Assembly: GCF_002252665.1 (NCBI RefSeq)
Contig: NZ_NQKZ01000004.1
Location: 111,261 to 175,260, forward strand
From: Synechococcus sp. 8F6
Lineage (GTDB): Bacteria; Cyanobacteriota; Cyanobacteriia; PCC-6307; Cyanobiaceae
DNA: 64,000 nt
Direction: 5' to 3'
The position numbers were made by a program, and so were the translations under genes. Numbering within the stretch: position 1 is the stretch's first letter; the number at the start of each line of letters is the position of its first letter. The notes under the pieces were generated by a model. The model did not search any database and was not told the DNA's origin. It was given only the letters and a program-made list of their open reading frames with translations. This document shows positions 19,719 through 29,600 of the stretch, piece by piece.

Positions 19719-20567
19719 ATGAGCCTGCCCCTCTCCGGACCGCGCCGCTCACGGCTCAGTGCCGCCGCTCAGCTGATTTTGCTGTTGCTGGTGGCCCTGG
19801 CGATGCTGGTGCCGCTGCTGTGGCTGGTGAGCACCTCGCTCAAGGGTCCGACGGAGAACATTTTCACCAGCCCGCCAGCCCTCTGGCCCAGTCAGCCCAG
19901 CTTTGAGGCCTACAGGCGCCTTTTTACCGACAATCCGATCGGCGTCTACCTGCTCAACAGCACGATTGTGAGTGGCCTGGCGGTGCTGGCCAACGTGCTC
20001 TTCTGCTCGCTGGCGGCCTATCCGCTGGCCCGCATGAATTTTCGCGGCCGGGGCTTGGTGTTGGCCCTAGTGGTAGCAACGATTTTGATCCCTTTTCAGG
20101 TGGTGATGATTCCGCTCTACCTGCTGATGGTGCAGATCGGCCTGCGCAATACCCTTTGGGCCCTGATCATTCCTCAGGCGGCCACCGCCTTTGGCATTTT
20201 CCTGCTGCGGCAGAGCTTCCTGGGGGTGCCAGTGGAGCTGGAGGATGCGGCCCGTTGCGATGGCTGCACGCCGCTGGGGGAGTGGTGGAACGTGATGATT
20301 CCAGCGGCCCGGGCCGACTTGATCACCCTGGCGATGTTCGTATTTATCGGCACCTGGAGCGATTTTCTCTGGCCCCTGGTGATCCTCGATGAACCCGAGC
20401 TCTACACCCTGCCGCTTGGGCTGCAGCAGCTGGCCAGCACCTTTTCGCTCGACTGGCGCCTGGTGGCGGCAGGAGCGGTGATTTCGATCCTGCCGGTGCT
20501 GGTGGTGTTTATCGGCCTGCAGCGCTACATCCTGCCCAGCGCCGCCGGCGATGCAGTCAAAGGTTGA
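19719..20567 (+). CDS. ABC transporter permease, sugar type (MalG/UgpE-like)
   Basis: This is a 282-residue inner-membrane permease with six predicted helices and the ABC permease EAA loop (VELEDAARCDGCTPLGEWWNVMIPAA). It is the MalG-type half of a carbohydrate importer. The first helix (LILLLLVALAMLVPLLWLVSTS) and the motif FTSPPALWPSQPSFEAYRRL are typical of the family. The binding protein, partner permease and ATPase are not adjacent, so the substrate cannot be read from context; glucosylglycerol or a disaccharide is possible. It starts at the ATG at 19719 and converges on the coiled-coil gene at 20576. Confidence 0.88.
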   Translation: MSLPLSGPRRSRLSAAAQLILLLLVALAMLVPLLWLVSTSLKGPTENIFTSPPALWPSQPSFEAYRRLFTDNPIGVYLLNSTIVSGLAVLANVLFCSLAAYPLARMNFRGRGLVLALVVATILIPFQVVMIPLYLLMVQIGLRNTLWALIIPQAATAFGIFLLRQSFLGVPVELEDAARCDGCTPLGEWWNVMIPAARADLITLAMFVFIGTWSDFLWPLVILDEPELYTLPLGLQQLASTFSLDWRLVAAGAVISILPVLVVFIGLQRYILPSAAGDAVKG

Positions 20568-20575
20568 AAACCTGA

Positions 20576-21016
20576 TCAGTTGGCAGCTGCAGGGGGGCGC
20601 ATAGGCGGCAGGGGCGGCACTCCCAAAGGCAGCTCATCGGTTTTCGGGTCAGTCGCTTCGCTGGGGCGGGCTGCGCGCAACTTGCTGAGCTCGGCCCGCA
20701 GGTTGGCGGTTTCGCGGCTCAGCCCATCGATGCGGGTGCTGTTGCGCTCCACCGCCTGCAGCCGCTCCACGGTGGTGCGCAGCTGCTGTTCCAGGCCAGT
20801 GGTGCGATCAAGGGCCCGGCTGTTCTCCAACCCCTGCACCCGCTCCTGCAGCTGGCGGATCGTGTCGTTCTGCTGGCGGGATTTGCCTACGATCACCAAA
20901 AAAAGCACCACCAGCATTGCCGTGACGCCGGCCTGCAGCCAGGGCACCCAGGCGAGGGAAGCGCCGTTGGGGCTGGCATCGGTGCTGATCGCGGCTTGGT
21001 CAGGGGCTGGGGTCAT
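20576..21016 (-). CDS. Membrane-anchored coiled-coil protein of unknown function
   Basis: This is a 146-residue protein. One membrane helix lies near residues 25-45 (WLQAGVTAMLVVLFLVIVG). A long coiled coil follows at about 48-115 (RQLQERVQGLENSR, LEQQLRTTVERLQAVE, ETANLRAELSKL), and the tail is Pro-rich (LGVPPLPPMRPP). I chose the ATG at 21016; the longer form begins with TTG. Such single-pass coiled-coil proteins are frequent in picocyanobacteria, and none of the sequence suggests an enzyme. It is divergent from the MFS gene (about 106 bp). Confidence 0.7.
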   Translation of the reverse strand: MTPAPDQAAISTDASPNGASLAWVPWLQAGVTAMLVVLFLVIVGKSRQQNDTIRQLQERVQGLENSRALDRTTGLEQQLRTTVERLQAVERNSTRIDGLSRETANLRAELSKLRAARPSEATDPKTDELPLGVPPLPPMRPPAAAN

Positions 21017-21122
21017 CAAGGCCGGCTGCCAGTTCTGCTTCGATCCTGCCTGCCTGCCGGGCGTTTGTCAGGGGTGTGAACTCCTGTGGGAGGGTGAATG
21101 TATTGGAAAAGGAGAGCCGACT

Positions 21123-22433
21123 GTGCCGGTGGCTGGCCCAAAACTTAGGTCGCTGCCAAGGCCATTTCTGGTCATGTGGGCGGGCCAGCTCCTTTCAAAC
21201 CTCGGCACTCAGGTGAGTCTTTACGCCTTGGGGCTGTGGCTGTTCCAGCAGCATGACCAGCTGAGTGCCTTTGCTGCGGTGGCGGTGGTGGTGCACTTGG
21301 CCAAGTTGGCATCCCTTTCGCTAATTGGCCGTCAACTAGATCGTTGGCCCCCGCGACGGGTGATGCTTGCCGCTAACGGCCTCGGCAGCACCTGCACTTT
21401 GGGCCTGGCCTTCACCTTGATGATGCGTCCAGCCACCCTGCCACCGGTGTTGCTTTGCATTGGGCTGGCAGCAGCAGCAGAGGCGGCTCTGGTGGTGACC
21501 TGGTCCAGCCAGCTGGCCAGATTTGTGTCTACAGAGCAGCTGGGAGCGGCCAGCGGGCTCTTCGCTGGGTCGGATGGCGCTGTGGTGATGGCAGCTCCCC
21601 TGCTCGGCGCTGTGCTGGCGGCGACGGCCGGGTTGCCGGGTGTACTCGTCACTGACAGCCTTACGTCACTTATTGCTGCGGCCTGCACGCTTCTGGTGGC
21701 CTGGCCGCAGTCGTTGTCAGCCCCGCTCACTACGGCTGCTGGTGATGAGGCTGCCCCTCAGGTAGGGGTGCGCCATGCATTGAGCGAGTTGTGGCGCAAT
21801 CGGCGCTGGCGCCCCCTGTTGCAGATCAACAGCGTGGTGGTAGGCGTGTTTGCTGCCATTGAGATCGCTTTTCCTGCCTGGGTGGTGGCGGCAAGCGGCT
21901 CCCAGCGTCTGATCCTGGCTCTGGCCCTGGCCGGATTGAGCTATGCCGGTGGGCTCTGGCTATGGGCCCGGGTGCCTCGCTGCCATTGGCTGGACTGGCT
22001 GCGCATCGTGTTGCTGCTCCAGGCGGTGCTGCTTACCGGGGCTGGGCTGGTGTGCTTTCAGCACTGGCAGGGGGTGTGGTTTTTGGCCGTGGCCCTATTT
22101 GCTGCTGCGGTTCCGGTTGCTCTTGGCGCCCTCCAGAGTCTTTGGTTGTGCTGGGTGCCGTTGGCTTTACAGCCGCGGCTGTTTGTCGGCCGTTATGGCC
22201 TCGAGTGGATCTCCCGTCTAGTAGCTCTGCTGGGGATGAGCTTGCTGGCCGATGGGGTGATAGCCCCGCTGATCCGGGGGAGCTTCTGGCCCGCTTGGCT
22301 GCTGGACGCCCTTGGCCGGGGCCCGGGGCGTCCGACGGCGATGGCGATCGGCCTGCTTGGCTGGGTTTTGCTGATTCCTCTTTGGCGGCTCTGGGGTCCG
22401 CTGGGACGCCTTTACCTAGATGAAAATAGATAG
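21123..22433 (+). CDS. MFS transporter, macrolide-efflux-like
   Basis: This is a major-facilitator protein of about 436 residues with 10-12 hydrophobic segments. It starts with the MefA-type N-terminus FLVMWAGQLLSNLGTQVSLYALGLWLF, followed by the cytoplasmic loop IGRQLDRWPPRRVMLAAN (MFS motif A). The GTG start at 21123 is supported by a GGAAAAGGAGAG sequence about eight bases upstream; the open frame further upstream is antisense to the coiled-coil gene. The next gene, a glycosyltransferase, starts three bases after its stop, so they form an operon leading into the polyketide synthase. It is a candidate exporter of the product or of an intermediate; that role is inference. Confidence 0.82.
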   Translation: MPVAGPKLRSLPRPFLVMWAGQLLSNLGTQVSLYALGLWLFQQHDQLSAFAAVAVVVHLAKLASLSLIGRQLDRWPPRRVMLAANGLGSTCTLGLAFTLMMRPATLPPVLLCIGLAAAAEAALVVTWSSQLARFVSTEQLGAASGLFAGSDGAVVMAAPLLGAVLAATAGLPGVLVTDSLTSLIAAACTLLVAWPQSLSAPLTTAAGDEAAPQVGVRHALSELWRNRRWRPLLQINSVVVGVFAAIEIAFPAWVVAASGSQRLILALALAGLSYAGGLWLWARVPRCHWLDWLRIVLLLQAVLLTGAGLVCFQHWQGVWFLAVALFAAAVPVALGALQSLWLCWVPLALQPRLFVGRYGLEWISRLVALLGMSLLADGVIAPLIRGSFWPAWLLDALGRGPGRPTAMAIGLLGWVLLIPLWRLWGPLGRLYLDENR

Positions 22434-22435
22434 TG

Positions 22436-23560
22436 ATGAAAGTTCTGATTTATACATCCAGTGGCGGCACTGCTCACGACTCGGCCGCCGAGGCAATTCG
22501 GCATTGGCTGGCGCGTGAGCGGCCGAATATCGAAGTGCGTGTCGATCAGGTGTTGGAGCGCTCGAGTAGCACCTATCGAGGTGGCGTAGAGCTCTACAAC
22601 TGGATCCAACGCCGACGCCCCTGGTTGCACCAGCTGTATTGGCGCGCCATGGAGCTGGAAGACCTGATCAAGCCGGGCACTGTGCTGTTTGGGCGCCGCT
22701 ATCTGATCCGGCAGCTGCGGGCATTTCGCCCCGACGTGCTGATTTCCACCCATCCCCACACCAACCGGGGGCACTTCGATCTGGCCAAGCGAGTGCTGGG
22801 TCCCCAGCTGCGCTGCATCACCTGCTGTACCGAGCTCGAGGGGGGCTTCGGGTTCAGCCGCAACTGGCTCAGTCGCCGCACCGACCTGTTTTGGGCCCTC
22901 ACCGCTGAGGTGGTGCAGGAGGTGCAGCGCCGCCGCCCCGGCTTGCCGGTGGAGTGCCTGGGGCCCCTGCTCTACCCGGCGTATCACCAGGCTGGCCCGG
23001 CGGCCCCGGCCCTGGACGGTCTGCTCTTGCTAGTGCTGGGCACAGGATCGAACGGGGCCAACAACCACCTGCCGCTGTTGGAGCAGCTGCTGCCCTTTGC
23101 CGGTCAGCTGGCGGTGGTGGCCCTGTGCGGTCGGCGCCCTGCGGTGCAGCAGCAGGTGCAGGCCTGGGCAGCTCACAATCCGGCCCTGGCGGTGGAGGCC
23201 CTCGGCTATCAGGGGCCAGCGGCGATGGCCGACCTCTACCGGCGGGCCTGGGCGCTTGTCAGCCGGCCGGGGGCCCGCACGGCCACGGAGGCCCTGTTCA
23301 TGGCCTGTCCGCTGGTGTTCAATCACTACGGCACCACCATGCCCCAGGAATTACTGGCTCCCCGCTATTTTCAAGCCCGTGGATTAGAGGTCTCGATCCG
23401 CAGGCCCGAGGAGCTGGCCACCCTGGTGGGCCGGTGGCTTGCCGATCCCGCCGGTTATGGGGCCCTGCGCCAGCGCTTTCAGCAGCAGCGTTTGATGGCT
23501 GATCCTGCTCAAATTGTTGGTCGCCTGGTTCAGTCTTCGCTGGAGTTTTGGACCACTTGA
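22436..23560 (+). CDS. GT28-type glycosyltransferase (MGDG-synthase/MurG-like)
   Basis: This is a 374-residue GT-B fold enzyme. The N-terminal domain opens with LIYTSSGGTAHDSAAEAIRHWL, the G-GH-AA pattern of monogalactosyldiacylglycerol synthase N-domains, and has the acceptor-side segment DVLISTHPHTNRGH. The C-terminal nucleotide-sugar domain has LLVLGTGSNGANNHL, ALGYQGPAAMADLYRRAWALVSRPGARTATEAL and the NHYGTTMPQE loop of GT28. It should transfer a hexose from UDP-sugar to a lipid acceptor at the membrane face. The ATG at 22436 is preferred over the GTG one codon earlier. It is coupled to the MFS gene and lies 85 bp before the polyketide synthase, so its acceptor may be the polyketide chain. 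Confidence 0.82.
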   Translation: MKVLIYTSSGGTAHDSAAEAIRHWLARERPNIEVRVDQVLERSSSTYRGGVELYNWIQRRRPWLHQLYWRAMELEDLIKPGTVLFGRRYLIRQLRAFRPDVLISTHPHTNRGHFDLAKRVLGPQLRCITCCTELEGGFGFSRNWLSRRTDLFWALTAEVVQEVQRRRPGLPVECLGPLLYPAYHQAGPAAPALDGLLLLVLGTGSNGANNHLPLLEQLLPFAGQLAVVALCGRRPAVQQQVQAWAAHNPALAVEALGYQGPAAMADLYRRAWALVSRPGARTATEALFMACPLVFNHYGTTMPQELLAPRYFQARGLEVSIRRPEELATLVGRWLADPAGYGALRQRFQQQRLMADPAQIVGRLVQSSLEFWTT

Positions 23561-23585
23561 TTCAGCCATTTGCTGACAAGTTGTC

Positions 23586-23618
23586 CTTGGGTTAAGCCCT
23601 TGGGTTAAGCCCTTGGGT
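23586..23618 (+). repeat. 13-bp tandem repeat (2.5 units) in the PKS leader
   Basis: The unit cttgggttaagcc is present at 23586-23598 and 23599-23611, with a partial third copy at 23612-23618. Each unit contains GGG-TTAAG-CCC and can form a small hairpin. The array ends 28 bp before the PKS ATG, so it lies in the leader or promoter. Confidence 0.8.
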
Positions 23619-23645
23619 GAGAATGGAGCGAATTCGCACCATCCC

Positions 23646-26600
23646 ATGCCTGAACCAATTGCCATCGTGGGAATTGGCTGTCGGCTCCCGGGTGGGATCG
23701 ATTCTCCGGAACGCTTCTGGAAGTTTCTGAGGGATGGCCGTGAGGCGATCGGCGAGGTGCCGCCGGAACGCTGGGATCTCGACCTGCACTACAACCCTGA
23801 TCCCGCCCATCCGCTCACCCAGCACGTGCGCCAGGGGGGCTTTGTTCACGACATCGACCGCTTTGATGCCGCCTTCTTTGGCATCACTCCGCGGGAAGCG
23901 GTGTGCATGGATCCCCAGCAGCGCCTGTTGCTGGAGGTCGCGTGGCGAACTCTCGAGGATGCGGGCCTACCCCTCGAGCAGGTGCGCGGCACCGGGGTCG
24001 GGGTGTTCATGGGCATCTCCAGTGCCGATTACAGCTCCCTGCTCTGGGCGTCGCGCGAGCGCTACACCACCCCCGACAACGAACCCTTTGTGCTGCCGGG
24101 CAACACCGGCTGCATCGCCGCCAACCGGCTCTCCTATTTCTTCGACTTCAAGGGCCCCAGCTTCACCGTTGATACGGCCTGCTCCTCCTCCCTGGTGGCG
24201 GTGCATCTGGCCTGCGAAAGCATCTGGCGGGGGGAATCGGAGGCGGCCCTGGCGGGGGGCGTGCAGGCCCTGATCCACCCTGGGATCCAGATGAGTTTCT
24301 GCAAGGCCGGCCTGCTGGCGTCCGATGGCCGCTGCAAAAGCTTTGATGCCAGTGCCGATGGCTATGTGCGCTCGGAGGGGGCTGGAGCCGTGTTGCTCAA
24401 GCCGCTGGCGGCAGCCCAGGCCGCCGGCGATCCCATCTATGCGGTGATTCACGGTTCGGCCGTCAACTCCGATGGCCGCAGCAACGGCATGGTGGCCCCC
24501 AACGCCCGGGCCCAGATCGCCTGTGTGCGCGCCGCCTTTGCCCGTGCCGGCATCGATCCCGCCGCTACCCAGTATGTGGAGGCCCACGGCACGGGCACCC
24601 GTCAGGGCGACCCGATCGAGCTGCGGGCCTTGGGCACGGTGCTTGGAGAGGGGCGACCGGAGGGGGAGACCTGCCGGGTGGGCTCGATCAAGACCAACCT
24701 GGGGCACTCCGAAACCGCCGCCGGCATCACCGGCTTGATCAAGGCGGCCCTGTGTGTGGCCAAACGGCAGTTACCCCCCAGCCTCCATTGCCGCCGGCCC
24801 AATCCGTCGATTGATTTCGCAGGCCTGAAGCTGCAGGTGCAGACCAGCCTGGAGCCCTTCCCTTATCCAGAGCGGGCCACGGTGGTGGGGGTGAGTTCCT
24901 TTGGCTTCGGCGGCACCAATGCCCATGTGGTGCTCGCTGATGCCCCCCAGCAGCGCCCGCCGATGCGTTTTGGCGCACGCATGCCGCTGCAGTTGCTCAG
25001 CCTGTCGGCCCGCACCCCCGAGGCCCTGGCACAGGTGGCACGGGATCTGGCCGGGCAGCTGCAGGCCCAGCCCACCTTGAAACTGGCTGACCTGGCCGCC
25101 TCCGCCAACCTGGGCCGCACCGGATTCCGCCAGCGGGCGGTCTGCCTGGCGCGCGACAACGCCCAGCTGCTCGCCCAGCTCCAGGCCCTAGCGGCCGACC
25201 AGCGCCCCCTGCCGGAGGGGCTGGCCCGCGCCACGGCCTCGCGGCGGCCCGGCAAGCTGGCCTGGCTGTTCACCGGTCAAGGGTCCCAGGCCCTGGCGAT
25301 GGGCCAGGAGCTGCTTGAGCACCCCTCCTTCCGGGAGGCCTTTGAGCGGGTGGCGGCCCTGCTGGATCCCCAGCTGGACCAGCCGTTGCGCGATTTGCTG
25401 AAGCCCCGCAGTGGCGATGAGGCCCAGGCGGCGGCCCGGCTGAACCAAACTGGCGCCACCCAGCCAGCCCTGTTTGCGCTGGGTTACGCCCTCAGCCAGC
25501 TGTGGCGTAGCTGGGGGGTGCGGCCGGATCTGTTAATGGGCCACAGCATCGGCGAGGTGCTGGCGGCCCACCTGGCCGGGGTTTTCTCCCTGGAGGACGC
25601 CTGCCGGCTGGTGGCTGCCCGCGGCCGGCTGATGCAGGCCCTGCCGGCAGCCGGTGGCATGGCGGCGCTGCTGGCCCCCCACGACCGGGTACGGGCCCTG
25701 CTTGCCCGCCATTGCGAGGTGAGCGTGGCGGCCTACAACGGCCCCTTGAACACGGTGGTGGCCGGGCCCACGGCGGCGCTGCGGCGGCTGCTGGCCGATG
25801 CCGAAACCACCGGTCTGCAGGCCCGCCAGCTGGCGGTGTCCCACGCCTTCCACACCCAGGCGATGGCACCGATGCTGGAGGCCTTCGAGCGGGAGCTGCG
25901 CCAGCTCAGCTTCTCGCCGCCCAACCGCTCCTTGGTGAGCACGCTCACCGGCCAGCTGGCTGGTGCCGAAATGGCCCAGCCGGATTACTGGTGCGACCAG
26001 GTGCTCAGTCCGGTGCGATTCGCCGAGGGGGTGGACACCCTGGTGTCCCAGGGAGCCCAGGTGTTCCTGGAAATTGGCGCCCGCCCCACATTGATTGGCA
26101 TGGCGCGCCAGTGCAGCGACGATCCGGCGCTCAGCTACTGGCCCTCCTTGGTGCCCGGTCAGTCGGATTGGGACGCGATCTTCACCAGCCTTGGGGGGCT
26201 CTGGCGCAGTGGCTTCACGGTCGACTGGCAGGGCTTCCACCGCCCCTTCCCCTACCGGCGGGTCACCCTGCCGGGCTATCCCTTCGAGAAGCAGCGCTAC
26301 TGGTGGAGTCGCCAGGGCGAGGCCGCTGCCCCCGCCAGCTTCTGGCTCGACCACCTGGGCATCACGGCCCCCGTGACTGCCGCTTTAACTGCCTCCGCCA
26401 GCCCGGTAGCTACGCCCACGTCCCCCCAATCCGAGCCCATGGTGCGGCTCGACCTCCCCGGGGATGGGGCCGTATATCAGGCCCTGTTGCGCACGTTGGG
26501 CAGCGACCTGGGTGATCACCGCATCCGCGGCCAGGCCGTGTTTCCGGCGGCGGGCTTCATCACGGCGGCACTGGGCCTGCTGAAGCAGGCGGGTGAGCCG

Positions 26601-29600
26601 TTGGCGCTCGGGCCCTTGCAGCTCGACCAACCGCTGAAGTTGGTTGGCGAGCCGGCTGATCAGCGCCTGCAGTGCCACTGGCGAGCCAGCAGCATCAGCT
26701 TCCACAGCCGCCCCGACAGCCCGGCGGTGGCCCCCTGGCTGGGCCATGGCGAGGTGGCGGTGGGGGGTGCATCCGCCGCGGACGCGCCCCTGGATGTGGC
26801 GCCCTCGCCAGCAACGGCCACGCCGGTGGATCTGGCTGGCCTCTACGACTCCCTGGCCGCGGCGGGCTTGGCCTATGGCCCCAGCTACCGGGGCCTGAGC
26901 CAGCTGCAGGTGGCTGAGGACCAGGCCTGGGCTGTGCTGGAGCGGCCGGTCGGCGGCCTCGACCGGGGCCTGATCGACAGCTGTTTCCAGGCGGTGGCGG
27001 TGCTGCTCGATCCCGCGGTGCGGCAGGGGCAGCTGTTGTTGCCGGTGGGGCTGGACGCCCTGTGGCTGGCGGCCTTGCCCCTGCCCGATCGGCTGCACTG
27101 CCAGGTGCGGCTCCAGCCCAGTGAGGAACCCGCCTTTGTGCGGGCCGATCTGCTGCTGCACGATGGCGAGGCGACTCTGGGCTGGATCCGGGGGTTCCGT
27201 CTGCGGCGGCTGCCGCGCCAGGCGCTGGAGTGGTTGTTCCCCCTACCGGCCGAGGCTCTCGAGGCGGGTCCCCAGGATTGGCTGCTGGCCAGCCACTGGC
27301 AGGTGGCGCCACCGCTGGAGGCGCCACTTTTGGAGTTGTCGCCGGATGCCGGCCCCGAACCGCTGCTGCTTTGGCCCGACCTCGGCCAGGACGGCGTCAG
27401 CTTGGAGGCACTGGCAGCCGAGTTGCTGCTGCAGGCCCAGCAGCTGGCCGCAGCTGCGGCCCGGCCGGTGTGGCTGGTGCTCGAGGGCGGTGGTGCTTTG
27501 GCCTCGGGCCTGGCAGGCTTCGCCCGCTCGGCGGCCCTGGAGCAGCCAGCCCTGGGCTGGACGGTGTTGCATCTCGCCGATGGGGACCCGCCGGCTCCGG
27601 CCGATTGGCCCGCCCTGCTGGGCCTGGGCGAGCGGGAGCCCCTGCTGGCCTGGCGTGACGGCCGGGCCTGGGTGCAGCGGCTGCAACCCCTGGCGGATCG
27701 GCCATTCCGGCTGGAGAGCGGCTCCCTGGGCAGCCTGGAAACCTTGCGGCCGCTGCCCCTTAGGCGCCAGCCCCCCGGTGCGGGGGAACTGGAGCTAGCG
27801 GTGGAGGCCACGGGCCTCAACTTCCGCGATGTCTTGAATGCCCTGGGGTTGCTGGCGGGCTACAGCCGTCAGCTGGGCATGGATGCCGGCGCCCGCATGC
27901 CCTATGGCGGCGAATGTGTGGGCCGGGTGGTGGCGGTGGGTGCTGGTGTGGATCCGGCCCTGGTGGGTCAGCGGTTGCTGGCGGCCCTGGCGGTGGGCAG
28001 CCTGGCCAGCCACGTGGTCTGCCGCGCTGCACTGTGCGTGCCGCTGCCAGCGACCCTTGATCCGGCCCTCGGGGCGAGCGTCAGCACCGCCTTCCTCACC
28101 GCCATCTACGGCCTGCAGAACCTGGCCCAGCTGCGCCCGGGGGAAACCGTGCTGATCCACGCGGCCGCGGGCGGCGTGGGCCAGGCGGCCCTGCAGGTGG
28201 CCCTGCGCTGTGGTGCGCGGGTGCTGGCCACCGCCAGTGAGGCCAAGCAGGCTGGCTTGCTGGCCCAGGGGGTGGCGGCGGTGTTCGATTCCCGCAGCCT
28301 CGACTTCCGCGATCAGGTGCTGGATGCCACCGGCGGCCGCGGCGTGGATGTGGTGCTCAACAGCCTCAAGGGCGACTGGGTGGACGCGAGTTTTGATGCC
28401 CTGGCCGAAGGCGGTCGCTTTGTGGAGCTCGGCAAGATCGAGATCTGGAGCCGCCAGGAGGCGGTTCAGCGCCGCCCTGATGCCCGCTACCTGCCCTTCG
28501 ACCTGCTGGAGGTGGCGGCGGCGGATCCGGCCCTGGTGCGGGGCTTGCTGCTGGACTTGCTGGCCGACCTCGAAGCCGGCCACTACGCGCCGATCCCGAT
28601 GCAGACCTTCCCGATCGAACGCAGCGTTGAGGCCTTCCGGCTGATGGCCCAGGCCCGCCACGTGGGCAAGGTGGTGATCAGCCAGGGCGAGCGGCCGGCT
28701 CCCTGGCTGATTGGCCCGGAAGCCACCTACCTGGTGACCGGTGCCTTTGGCGGCATCGGCCAGCAGCTCTGCCGCTGGCTGGCGGCCCGCGGCGCCCGCT
28801 CCCTGGTGCTGGTGGGCCGGCGGCCCGATTCCCAGCTGGTGGAGCAGCTGCGCAGCCAGGGCGTTACCTGCGTGGCGGTGGCTTTCGACCTGGCGGCTGA
28901 TTCGCCGGAGCAGCTGGCTGAGGTGTTGCGGGGCCAGCCGCTGGCGGGCCTGTTCCATGCGGCCGGCCAACTCGACGACGGTCTGCTGGAGGGGCAGAGC
29001 CCCGCGCGGCAGGCGGCGGTGATCGGCCCGAAATGGGGCGGGTGGCAACGGTTGGAGCAGGCCTGCCAGCTGGCGGGCTGTCGGCCGGCGTTTGGCGTGG
29101 CTTTCTCCTCGATGGCGGCCCTGCTGGGTTCGCCCGGGCAAACCAGCTACGCCATCGCCAATGGGGCCCTCGATGGCCTGGCCGCCGCCGGACCCCAGGC
29201 TTCTCATCAGGCTGGCTTCCCCCTGCTGTCTGTGCAGTGGGGCCCCTGGGCCGGCGCCGGCATGGCCGAGGGCCTGGAGCGGCGCTTCCAGGCCCTCGGG
29301 GTGGGCTTGCTGCCGCCCCAGCAGGCCTTTGAGGCCCTGGGTTTGCTGCTCGAGCGGGGCCGGCCCGGCTGCGTGGCGGTGCTCCACAACGACTGGCCCC
29401 GGCTGGCCGGCCAACTGGGCAGTCGTCAGGCGGCGGTGCTGCAACCTCTCTTGGATGCCGGCGCCACCGGCCAGGAGGGAGGGGAGGGAGCGGCCCTGAG
29501 CCGCCAGCTGGCCGCGGCCGACGACGAGCAACGTTCCAGCCTGGTGGTGGAGCTGCTGCAACAGCGCCTGGCCACGGTGATGGGCCTGGAGGACCCCTCC

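Noticed and set aside
23586..23618. Short tandem repeat as a CRISPR seed
   Set aside because: Units are contiguous without spacers and only 13 bp; no cas gene is in the window. The same applies to 63507-63554.
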